Made by a program: the position numbers and the translations under genes. A DNA stretch of 64,000 nucleotides from Actinomycetota bacterium (GTDB lineage: Bacteria > Actinomycetota > Thermoleophilia > Solirubrobacterales > Solirubrobacteraceae), in contig WLOQ01000007.1 of assembly GCA_009699245.1 (NCBI GenBank), forward strand, positions 1 through 64,000, read 5' to 3'. This document shows, one piece after another, positions 15,914-24,190 of the stretch (the first letter of the stretch is position 1; each line of letters opens with the position of its first letter). The notes under the pieces were generated by a model, which worked only from the letters and a program-made list of their open reading frames with translations, made no database searches and was not told the origin of the DNA.

Positions 15914-17935
15914 ATGCTCGCCCGGCTCCGCTGCCAGGCGCGCGCGCTCGCGGCGCTCGCCGTGCTCGCCGTGTGCGCCCTCATCTTCCTGCCCGGGGCC
16001 GCGCATGCCCAGTCGCAGGCGCGTGGCGCCGAGCAGGGGCGCGTCGTGATCGCCTTCCTTCCGCTGCCCGACGTCTTCACCGTGGAGGAGGGCGCTGAGC
16101 CGCCGCCCGCGGAGGGCCCGGTCCTCGACCGTCTCGACCTGATCTCCCAACTCTCACTCGGACTGAGCAGCGCGGCGCAGGGGTCCTACGACGCGATGCA
16201 GGCCCTGCTCGACATCGGCCAGGGGACGCGCGTCTCCTTGGCGACGTACGAGCCGCGCCGCCCGCCCGAGCTCCAGCTCGGCCGCAGCGCCCGGGGTGGC
16301 TGGCAGATCGATGGGTGGGATCTCGCGCGCCTGCGAGCCGCCGGCGCACCGGCGGAGCTCACGCCCGGGCTGCTCGGCAGCCTCGTCCCCGGCGGCATCG
16401 CCTACGCCGGCGTGAGCGGTCGCGGCCAGCGCGAGGCGATCGCCGCGGCCGACATGCAGGGCGCGATCGCGAGCGTCTCGCTGGGGCGCGCCGCCGACAT
16501 CGCTGCGCGCACCGGCGCCCTGCTCGCGACCTATCGCGTCGTCGTCGCAGGGCTCCCGACAGGGAAGGCCGGCAACATCGCCGTGCGGCAGCTCGTCGAG
16601 GCGCGCCGGCCGTCCGACCTGCTGATCGTCATGCAGACGCCGCCGCTGACCGGGCGCGCGCAGCTCCTGCCGACCGGCGTCGCCGGACTCGCCGGCGGCA
16701 TCGGCGCGCTCACGTCGTCGACGACGCACCTGCAGGGGATCGTCGCGGGGATCGACGTGCTGCCGACCGTGCTCCAGCGCGTCGGTGTCCGGGTTCCGGA
16801 CACCGTCAAGGGGCAGCCGATCCGCGTCGAGGGCGCCCGTGATGCAGTGGCGCTCACGAGCCTCGCCGACCGACTGCGCGTCGTCCTGCCGCGGCGCCTT
16901 GCGGGGTTCTGGACCTTCCTCGGCGGCTGGCTCATCCTCCTGCTCGTCGCGCTGCTCGTCTCCGAGCGCGGTGGGCGCCGCTGGGCGATGCGGGTCGGCG
17001 CGCTCGGGGTGTTCTGGCTGCCGACCGTCGCGTTCCTCAACGCCGTGCTGCGGCCATCGCGGCTCGTCGAGCTCCTCCTCATGGCGGTGCTCGCGCTCGG
17101 CCTGGGAGCACTCACCGACCGGCTGGTGCGCTTCCCGCGCGCCCCGGCGGTGCCGGCGCTCGCCGCCCTGATCCTGGCGACGATCGATCTGGCGCTCGGG
17201 TCGCCGCTGATCATCCGGTCGGTGCTCGGACCGAACCCGCTGTTCGGTTCACGCTTCTACGGGATCGGCAACGAGCTCGAGTCGGCACTCGCCGCACTGC
17301 TGCTCGTCGCGCTCGCCGCGCTGCTGCACGGCCGCGGTCGCTCGCTGCGCGCGGTCGCGACGTTCGCGGGCGGCGGTGCGGCGCTCGCACTCGTCATCGG
17401 GGCGGGACGCCTCGGTGCGGACGTCGGCGGCGTCATCACGGTCCTCGGCGGGGCGGCGGTCGCGGCACTGCTGATGCTCCCCGGCGGCGTGACGAAGCGG
17501 GCGCTCACCGTCGCGATCGCCGCGCCCGTCCTCGGCCTCGCGGCGCTCGCCGCCATCGACCTCGCCGGCGGAGGCGACTCGCACTTCACGCGCACCGTGC
17601 TGCGCGCCGACGGCTCGGGGGCGCTCTGGGACATCGTCGCGCGCCGCTACGAACTCGCGGGTCGGCAGGCGATCCGCGGCTTCATGCCGGTCGTGACGCT
17701 CGTCGCCGGGCTGTCGATCGCGGTCGCGATCCGCCGCCGCGGGATGATCCTCGCGCCGGTCGGGGGCGATCCGGCGTGGCGCGCAGGGCTCTTCGGCATC
17801 GTCGGTGTCGGTGTCGCCGGCGCGCTCTTCAACGATTCGGGCCCGGTTCTCCTGCTGTTCGCGACGTTCATCGGCGCGTGCCTCGTGACGTATCTGCGCG
17901 GGGACGCCCGGCTGAGCGCCGCCGCGGACGGGTAG
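15914..17935 (+). CDS. Large membrane protein with an alkaline-phosphatase-like outer domain
   Basis: 673 residues. A signal peptide (about 1-32, ending AHAQ) leads into an extracytoplasmic domain of roughly 300 residues. Its last part (GIVAGIDVLPTVLQRVGVRVPDTVKGQPI) looks like the end of alkaline phosphatase/sulfatase-fold enzymes, where the phrase normally reads D-L-A-P-T-I. The metal ligands of the active enzymes could not be identified, so it may be inactive. From about residue 330 there are about nine or ten membrane helices. The next gene follows 12 bases later, so the two are probably co-expressed. Function unknown. Confidence 0.72.
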   Translation: MLARLRCQARALAALAVLAVCALIFLPGAAHAQSQARGAEQGRVVIAFLPLPDVFTVEEGAEPPPAEGPVLDRLDLISQLSLGLSSAAQGSYDAMQALLDIGQGTRVSLATYEPRRPPELQLGRSARGGWQIDGWDLARLRAAGAPAELTPGLLGSLVPGGIAYAGVSGRGQREAIAAADMQGAIASVSLGRAADIAARTGALLATYRVVVAGLPTGKAGNIAVRQLVEARRPSDLLIVMQTPPLTGRAQLLPTGVAGLAGGIGALTSSTTHLQGIVAGIDVLPTVLQRVGVRVPDTVKGQPIRVEGARDAVALTSLADRLRVVLPRRLAGFWTFLGGWLILLLVALLVSERGGRRWAMRVGALGVFWLPTVAFLNAVLRPSRLVELLLMAVLALGLGALTDRLVRFPRAPAVPALAALILATIDLALGSPLIIRSVLGPNPLFGSRFYGIGNELESALAALLLVALAALLHGRGRSLRAVATFAGGGAALALVIGAGRLGADVGGVITVLGGAAVAALLMLPGGVTKRALTVAIAAPVLGLAALAAIDLAGGGDSHFTRTVLRADGSGALWDIVARRYELAGRQAIRGFMPVVTLVAGLSIAVAIRRRGMILAPVGGDPAWRAGLFGIVGVGVAGALFNDSGPVLLLFATFIGACLVTYLRGDARLSAAADG

Positions 17936-17947
17936 GATTCAGAGGCC

Positions 17948-20287
17948 ATGCGCATCGCCCTGGTATCGCCCTATTCATGGACGTATCCGGGCGGCGTCAC
18001 GCGGCATATCGAGGCGCTTGCGGAGCAGTTCTCCGGGAACGGTCACGAGGTCCGCGTCCTCGCGCCGTTCGACCCTCCGGATGCGCAGAGCGCCCGGCTC
18101 CATCGCGGCGCGCTCCCGCAGGAGCGCGACGTTCCGGACTGGCTCGTGCCGCTCGGCCGCACCATCGGCCTGCCGATGAACGGCGCCGTGTCCAACCTCT
18201 CCGTCACGCCGGAGGCGATCAGGGCGCTGCGGCGCGAGCTTGAAGAGGGCGACTTCGACGTCGTCCATATGCACGAGCCGGTGGCGCCCGCGATCTGCTG
18301 GGACGCGCTGACCTTCCGTGGCGCACCGCTCGTCGGCACGTTCCACACGTACTCGACGAACGCGACGAGCAACACGATCGCCCGCGCGCTCGGCGCCGGT
18401 CGGCGGATGAACGCCCTCCATGCGCGGATCGCCGTCTCCGAGGCGGCTGCGTGGACGGCGCGCCGGTTCTACGGGGGGCGTTACACGATCGTCCCGAACG
18501 GTGTGCACCTTCCCGAGCAGCTCGAGCGGGCCGCTGCGTCGCCGGCAGGGCGCCTGCGCATCGCCTTCGTCGGACAGGCCGTCGAGCGCAAGGGGCTCCC
18601 GGTCCTGCTCAGCGCGTTCGAGGGCCTGCGCGACCACGTCGACGCCGAGCTCGTCATCGTCGGCGCGGTGGCCGAGGAGGTCGAGCCGCTGCTGCTCGAC
18701 CCGCGCGGCGTCACGATCCTCGGCCGTGTGTCCGACGCCGAGAAGTACCGCGTCCTGCGCGAAGCCGACGTGCTCTGCGCGCCGTCGCTCGGCGGCGAGA
18801 GCTTCGGCATGGTGCTCACCGAGGGCTTCGCCCAGGGCACGCCCGTGGTGGCGAGCGACATCGCGGGCTATCGCGACGTCGTCGCCGACGGGCGCAGCGG
18901 TCTGCTCGTCCCGCACGCCGACCCGGTCGCGCTCGCGGAGGCGCTGCGCGACCTCGCGCTCGATCCCGCGCGTCGGGAGCGCCTTGCGCGCGGTGCCGCC
19001 GACGCTGCTGGGCGCTACGGCTGGTCGCGCGTCTCCGACGACATCCTCGGCGTCTACCAGCAGGCGATCGTCGCTCGCGAGCGCGTCCGCGCGCCGCAGA
19101 GCGCGTCGGAGCGCGTGATCCAGCGGCTCGCGCTCGTACCCGCCGACGGCCAGGAGGCGGTCCCGCCCGCGCGGATCCCGAGCATGGAGCCCCCGCCGCC
19201 GGGCGGGCGACGCGGTCAGGTCCGTGCGCATCTGCGCCGCGGCGCCATGGTCGCCGCGGGCGTCGGTGCGCTCGGGCTCACGGCGCTCGCGCTCGAGCGG
19301 ATCGGCCTCGACAAGGTCGCCACGAGCCTCGTGCGCTCAAGCCCGTCGTGGGTGATCGCGGCGCTCGTCGTCATGTGCCTGTCGATGGTGTGGCGCGCGA
19401 TCTCCTGGCACGCGATCCTGCGCGCCGCGCTCCCCGACCGCCCGATCACGCGGCGGGCGGCCTTCCAGGGCACCGCGATCGGCGTGCTGATGAGCGCCAC
19501 GCTGCCGGCCCGCCTCGGCGAGCCGGCGCGCGCCCTCGTCGTCTCCCGTCGTGCGGGCAGGCCGCGCGAGACGATGCCCACGGTGGTCGGCACGATGGTG
19601 TCGCAGACGCTGCTCAACCTCCTCGCGCTCGTCCTCCTCGCCGTCGTCGCCTTCTCGAGCGTGCGCATCTTCGACCAGCACCACGGCGCGCTCGTCGCGC
19701 TCGCCGTCGCACCGCTCGCGGTCCTGCTGGCGGTGCTCGTGGCCCCCGCCATCCTGCAGACGGCCGGCAGCGAGCGCTTCGGGCGCCTCCACGCGTTCAT
19801 GCGCGCGGCGCGCGGCGCGCTCGCCCAGGTCCGTGAGGGCCTGCGCGTGTTCCGTCACCCGCGCGCCGCCGCGATCGCGACAGCGGCGCAGCTCACCGCC
19901 TGGGCCTTCCAGCTGCTCTCCTGTTACCTGCTGCTCAAGGCGCTGGGGATCGATGGACAGGCCGACCTCGCCGCCGCCGCGGGCGTGCTGCTCGCCGTCA
20001 ACGTCACGGCGGTCCTCCCGGCGACTCCGTCGAACCTCGGCGTCTTCCAGGCGGCGTGCGTCGCCGTCCTCACCGGGGCCTTCGGCGTGTCCACCGCCGA
20101 CGCCCTCGGCTACGGCATCGTCCTGCAGGCCGTCGAGGTGGCCGCGGCGATCATCATGGGCGTCCCGGCGCTGCTGCGCGAGGGCCTCAGCTGGCGCGAC
20201 GTGCGCATGCGCGCGCTGCACTCGACGCCCGTGCGTCTGCCGCCGCTCGCCGGCTCCGTGTCGCACGCCGACACGTTCGACCGCTAG
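17948..20287 (+). CDS. Glycosyltransferase family 4 fused to a flippase-like membrane domain
   Basis: 779-residue fusion. Residues 1 to about 375 form a GT4 enzyme like the PimA phosphatidylinositol mannosyltransferases: N-terminal SPYSWTYPGGVTRHIEALAE, acceptor-side HMHEPVAP, the donor-binding LGGESFGMVLTEGFAQG and ASDIAGYRDVV. Residues from about 430 to 770 hold seven to eight membrane helices of the UPF0104/lysylphosphatidylglycerol synthetase TM (flippase-like) family, with ATLPARLGEPARALVVSR and VLPATPSNLGVFQAA. The obvious inference is synthesis of a glycolipid coupled to its movement across the membrane. TAGGAT 9 bases upstream overlaps the previous stop codon. Confidence 0.88.
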   Translation: MRIALVSPYSWTYPGGVTRHIEALAEQFSGNGHEVRVLAPFDPPDAQSARLHRGALPQERDVPDWLVPLGRTIGLPMNGAVSNLSVTPEAIRALRRELEEGDFDVVHMHEPVAPAICWDALTFRGAPLVGTFHTYSTNATSNTIARALGAGRRMNALHARIAVSEAAAWTARRFYGGRYTIVPNGVHLPEQLERAAASPAGRLRIAFVGQAVERKGLPVLLSAFEGLRDHVDAELVIVGAVAEEVEPLLLDPRGVTILGRVSDAEKYRVLREADVLCAPSLGGESFGMVLTEGFAQGTPVVASDIAGYRDVVADGRSGLLVPHADPVALAEALRDLALDPARRERLARGAADAAGRYGWSRVSDDILGVYQQAIVARERVRAPQSASERVIQRLALVPADGQEAVPPARIPSMEPPPPGGRRGQVRAHLRRGAMVAAGVGALGLTALALERIGLDKVATSLVRSSPSWVIAALVVMCLSMVWRAISWHAILRAALPDRPITRRAAFQGTAIGVLMSATLPARLGEPARALVVSRRAGRPRETMPTVVGTMVSQTLLNLLALVLLAVVAFSSVRIFDQHHGALVALAVAPLAVLLAVLVAPAILQTAGSERFGRLHAFMRAARGALAQVREGLRVFRHPRAAAIATAAQLTAWAFQLLSCYLLLKALGIDGQADLAAAAGVLLAVNVTAVLPATPSNLGVFQAACVAVLTGAFGVSTADALGYGIVLQAVEVAAAIIMGVPALLREGLSWRDVRMRALHSTPVRLPPLAGSVSHADTFDR

Positions 20288-20300
20288 CGCGAGGCGACCG

Positions 20301-20549
20301 GTGCCCGGCCCCTGGGTCTACATGCTGCGCTGCGCCGATGGCAGTCTCTACACGGGGTGGACGAGCGATCTCGAGCGGCGCCTCGCCGCGCACGCCGCCG
20401 GGACAGCGAGCCGCTACACGCGCAGTCGCCTGCCAATCGAGCTCGCGGCGTCCTGGGAGCTCGAGGACCGCACGGCCGCGCGGCGCGAGGAGGCGCGCAT
20501 CAAGCGGCTCGACCGCGACGCGAAGCTGCGCCTGATCGCCGGGGACTGA
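20301..20549 (+). CDS. GIY-YIG domain protein (UPF0213/YhbQ-like)
   Basis: Single-domain protein of 82 residues. Motifs are WVYMLRCADGSLYTGWTSD (the GIY-YIG core in the YML...YTG form), LERRLAAHAAG, and a conserved Glu in RREEARIKRLDRDAKLRLI. Proteins of this size are common in bacteria; nuclease action on DNA is shown for a few. GTG start 13 bases after the GT fusion gene. Its stop lies 3 bases from the convergent metH stop. Confidence 0.87.
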   Translation: MPGPWVYMLRCADGSLYTGWTSDLERRLAAHAAGTASRYTRSRLPIELAASWELEDRTAARREEARIKRLDRDAKLRLIAGD

Positions 20550-20552
20550 CGC

Positions 20553-23500
20553 TCAGGACCCGGCGTCGGCTGAGACGGCCTGCGCCTCGGCGACGTCGTC
20601 CGGATCCTCGTCGGTGATCTCCGCGAGGCGGGCGGGATCGCGGTCGCTGCCGGCGATCACGTCGTCCGCGCGCTGGCGATCCTCCGTGGGCAGGCGGCCG
20701 GACTTCATGCCGAAGTACGTCGCATCAGGGTGGTGGGCGATCACGGCGAGGGTCGACTGCTCCGGCTCCGGTGCGAACCCGGGGGAGATCGACATGCCGA
20801 TCTGCGCGAGGTCGAGGAGCGCCTCGACCTTCAGGTGCTCGGACTGGTCCGGAACAGCCGGGTAGCCCCACGAGTAGCGGCGGCCCTGCGTGCGCTCGAT
20901 GCCGAGGTCGGCGCGCACGCGCGAGTGAAGCCACTCCGCGAGGCCCTCGGCGGTCTGGACGCCGAGGCCATGAACGAAGAGCTGCTCGGCGAACTCGCCG
21001 TCGGCCTCAAGGCGCGCCATGAGCTCGGTGACCTCGCTGCCGGAGGTGACCGCCGTGATCGCGACGACGTCGAGCTTGCCGCTGTCCTTCGGGCGGTAGA
21101 AGTCGGCGAGGCACAGCCGGTCGTGGCCCGGCTGGCGCGGGCAGGTGAAGCGCGTGAGCTCGCGCGTGTGATCCTCGGGGTCGAGAAGCACGATGTCGTT
21201 CCCCTCCGAGTAGCAGGGGAAGTAGCCGAGCAGAGCGCGCGGCTGCAGGTAGTCCTGCTCACGCCACATCCGCTCAAGGCGCGGCTGGAAGTCGTCGCGC
21301 AGAAGCTCGCGCCAGGCCTCGCCCTTGACGCCGCGTCCGCCCCAATGCAGCTTGAAGAGCACGTGCGTGTCGAGGTGGTGGTAGAGCTCGTCGAGGTCGA
21401 CGGGGATCTCGCGCACACCCCAGAACGGCGGGGCGGGGACCGGATTGTCGGCGCGCGCCGGTGAGCGCACGGTGTCGTCGTCGGTCGGGAGCTCCTCGGG
21501 CTCGGGGCCCTGCTGGCGCAGGCGCAGGGCGTCCTGCGCGACCTGCGCCTTGAGCGCTGCGCGCGCCTCCGGGTCGACGAGCTGATCCATGACGCCGAGC
21601 CCCTCGAAGGCGTCCTTGCAGTAGAAGACGCCGCCGCCGTAGAGGTCGTCGTCGGCGGTGCCGTGCGGGAAGGACGCGCGCAGGCTGAAGACGCGGTTGA
21701 TCGCCGCGCCGCCGATGAGCACGGGGTAGTCGAGCCCCTGTTCGTGGAGCTCCTGGACGCAGAGCGGCATCTGCTTCGAGGTGGAGACGAGCAGGGCGCT
21801 GAGGCCGATCGCCGTCGCGTCGTGCTCCTTGGCCGCATCGATCACCGTCTGGACCGGCACCTGCTTGCCGAGGTCGATGACGGTGTATCCGTTGTTCGTG
21901 AGGATCGTGTTGACGAGCGACTTGCCGATGTCGTGCACGTCGCCGAAGACGGTGGCGAGGACCACGGTGCCCTTCGTGTAGCCCTCGATGCGATCGAGGT
22001 AGCGCTCAAGGCGCGCGACCGCGCGCTTCATCACCTCGGCCGACTGGAGGACGAACGGCAGGATGAGCTCGCCGGCGCCGAACTTGTCGCCGACCTCCTT
22101 CATCGCCGGGAGGAGGACGTCGTTGAGGGTCGGCACGGCGCCGAGCTTCTCGACGGCGCGGTCGACCCAGTCCTCGACGCCGTCCTTGCGGCGGCGCAGG
22201 ATATGGAAGTGCAGCGCCTCCTCGGGCTCCATGCCCTCGGTGGGATCGGCGCTGCCGGCCTCCTCCTCCTCGGCGCCCTTCGACTCGAAGTGCCCGATGA
22301 ACCGCTCAAGCGCGTCCTCGCGCCGGTTGAGCACGAGGTCGTCGGCGAGTTCGCGCTCCTCCTCACTGATCTCGCCGTAGGGCGTGATGTGGTTCGGGTT
22401 GACCATCGCGAGGTCGAGCCCGGCGTCGACGCAGTGATGCAGGAAGACGGAGTTCAGGACGGCGCGCGCGCGGGGCGAGATGCCGAAGGAGACGTTGGAG
22501 ACGCCGAGGGACGTCAGGACCCCGGGGATCTGCGCCTTGATCTGACGGATGCCCTCGATCGTCTCGACCGCCGAGGGCCGCCATTCCTCGTCGCCCGTGG
22601 TGAGCGTGAAGGTCAGCGCGTCGAAGATCAGCGCCTCGCGCTCGAGGCCGTGCGCGGCGCAGAGGTCGGTGATGCGCTGGGCGATCTCCACCTTGCGCTC
22701 GGCGGTCTTCGCCATCCCGACCTCGTCGATCGTCAGCGCGATCACGGCGGCGCCGTGGGCGACCGCGAGCGGGACGACCTCGTCGAGCTTGCCCGACCCG
22801 GCCTCGAGGTTGACGGAGTTCACGATGGCCCGGCCCGAGGAGGCTTCAAGCGCTGCGCGGATGACCACGGGCTCGGTCGAGTCGATCTGGATCGGCGACG
22901 GCTGCGATAGCGAGACGCGCTTGACGACCTCGCGCATCTGCTCGTCCTCGTCGGTGCGCTCGGTCAGCGCGACACAGAGGTCGAGCACGTGCGCGCCGCC
23001 CTCGACCTGGTCCTCGGCGATCTGCACGAGCCCGTCGTAGTCATCGGCGAGGAGCAGCTCCTTCGCCTTGCGCGAGCCCTGCGAGTTGACGCGCTCGCCG
23101 ACGATCGTCGGCGTCGGATCCTGGACGAGCGCCGTGGCCGTCATCAGCGAGCTGACGCGCGCCGGGCGGCGGGCCGGGCGGGGGGCGGGGGTGCGCCCGC
23201 CGCAGCGCTCGGCGATCGCGCGGATGTGGTCGGGCGTCGTGCCGCAGCAGCCGCCGACGATCCCGACGCCGTAGCGCTCGACGAATTCGCCGAGGACGCT
23301 TGCGAGCTGCTCGGGGCCCTCGGGGAAGATCGTCTCGCCGTCGGCGCCCTGCTGTGGGAGCCCGGCGTTGGGGATGCAGTGGACGGGGACGCTCGCGAAC
23401 TCGCCGAGGAAGCGGATCGCGTCGCGCATGTCCTCGGGGCCGGTCGAGCAGTTCAGCCCGATGACGTCGACCTTCAGCGACTCGAGCGTCGTGAGGACGG

Positions 23501-24119
23501 CGTCGATGTCGGTGCCGAGGAGCATCTTGCCGCCGTTGGGCAGCAGGGAGACGGAGACCTGGATCGGCACGCGGCGGCCGGTGGCGGTGAACGCCTCGCG
23601 CGTGCCGAAGATCGCGGCCTTCACCTCAAGGATGTCCTGTGCCGTCTCGATGATGATGAGGTCGGCGCCGCCCTCGACGAGGCCGCGGGCCTGCTCCTCG
23701 AAGACGGTCACGAGCTCGCCGAAGCGGATCGCGCCGAGCGTCGGGTCGTCGGAGGCGGGGAGGTGGCCGGTCGGGCCGATTGACCCGGCGACGAAGCGGT
23801 GCTCGCCGACCGCCTTGCGCGCGATCTCGACGGCGCGGCGGTTGATCTCGAGCGTGTGCTCGGCGAGGCCCCACTCCTCGAGCTTCAGGCGGCTCGCCTG
23901 GAAGGTATCCGTCTCGACGACCTCGGCCCCCGCCTCGACCATCGTGGCGTGGACGCCCTCGATCACGTCGGGGCGGTTGAGGATCAGCGCCTCGTGGCAC
24001 TTCCCCTGGAGTCCGCCGTAATCCTCAGCGGTCAGCTCGAACTGCTCGAGCGTCGCGCCCATGCCCCCGTCGAAGATGACGACGTGGTCGCGGACGGCGG
24101 CGAGGTAATCACGGGGCAT
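20553..24119 (-). CDS. metH: Cobalamin-dependent methionine synthase
   Basis: Transfers methyl from 5-methyltetrahydrofolate to homocysteine through B12. All four domains are present in 1188 residues. The homocysteine domain (1 to about 310) has zinc cysteines in VIGLNCSTGPED and VGGCCGTTPDH. The folate domain (about 330-600) begins IVGERVNSQGS. The cobalamin domain contains GDVHDIGKSL with the cobalt-binding histidine at about 729 and the cap before it. The AdoMet reactivation domain fills the C-terminus. TAGCCT is 6 bases before the ATG, so it is probably leaderless. No cobalamin riboswitch fits in the short upstream space. Confidence 0.96.
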   Translation of the reverse strand: MPRDYLAAVRDHVVIFDGGMGATLEQFELTAEDYGGLQGKCHEALILNRPDVIEGVHATMVEAGAEVVETDTFQASRLKLEEWGLAEHTLEINRRAVEIARKAVGEHRFVAGSIGPTGHLPASDDPTLGAIRFGELVTVFEEQARGLVEGGADLIIIETAQDILEVKAAIFGTREAFTATGRRVPIQVSVSLLPNGGKMLLGTDIDAVLTTLESLKVDVIGLNCSTGPEDMRDAIRFLGEFASVPVHCIPNAGLPQQGADGETIFPEGPEQLASVLGEFVERYGVGIVGGCCGTTPDHIRAIAERCGGRTPAPRPARRPARVSSLMTATALVQDPTPTIVGERVNSQGSRKAKELLLADDYDGLVQIAEDQVEGGAHVLDLCVALTERTDEDEQMREVVKRVSLSQPSPIQIDSTEPVVIRAALEASSGRAIVNSVNLEAGSGKLDEVVPLAVAHGAAVIALTIDEVGMAKTAERKVEIAQRITDLCAAHGLEREALIFDALTFTLTTGDEEWRPSAVETIEGIRQIKAQIPGVLTSLGVSNVSFGISPRARAVLNSVFLHHCVDAGLDLAMVNPNHITPYGEISEEERELADDLVLNRREDALERFIGHFESKGAEEEEAGSADPTEGMEPEEALHFHILRRRKDGVEDWVDRAVEKLGAVPTLNDVLLPAMKEVGDKFGAGELILPFVLQSAEVMKRAVARLERYLDRIEGYTKGTVVLATVFGDVHDIGKSLVNTILTNNGYTVIDLGKQVPVQTVIDAAKEHDATAIGLSALLVSTSKQMPLCVQELHEQGLDYPVLIGGAAINRVFSLRASFPHGTADDDLYGGGVFYCKDAFEGLGVMDQLVDPEARAALKAQVAQDALRLRQQGPEPEELPTDDDTVRSPARADNPVPAPPFWGVREIPVDLDELYHHLDTHVLFKLHWGGRGVKGEAWRELLRDDFQPRLERMWREQDYLQPRALLGYFPCYSEGNDIVLLDPEDHTRELTRFTCPRQPGHDRLCLADFYRPKDSGKLDVVAITAVTSGSEVTELMARLEADGEFAEQLFVHGLGVQTAEGLAEWLHSRVRADLGIERTQGRRYSWGYPAVPDQSEHLKVEALLDLAQIGMSISPGFAPEPEQSTLAVIAHHPDATYFGMKSGRLPTEDRQRADDVIAGSDRDPARLAEITDEDPDDVAEAQAVSADAGS

Positions 24120-24140
24120 CGTCCGAGGCTATCAGGGAAA

Positions 24141-24176
24141 GCAGGAACCTTGACACGACGGTGTCAAGGTTCCTGC
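24141..24176 (-). terminator. Intrinsic terminator of glnN
   Basis: A perfect 16-pair stem (GCAGGAACCTTGACAC and its complement) with a 4-base loop lies 14 bases beyond the glnN stop. Read on the minus strand it is followed by TTTCCCT. It separates glnN from the metH promoter. The TTGACAC/GTGTCAA core could also serve as a protein site. Confidence 0.8.
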
Positions 24177-24190
24177 CGCCATGCCAAGCG

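Noticed and set aside
21663-22910. 415-codon plus-strand open frame
   Set aside because: Antisense to the conserved folate and cobalamin domains of metH; its composition is that of a reversed coding strand.
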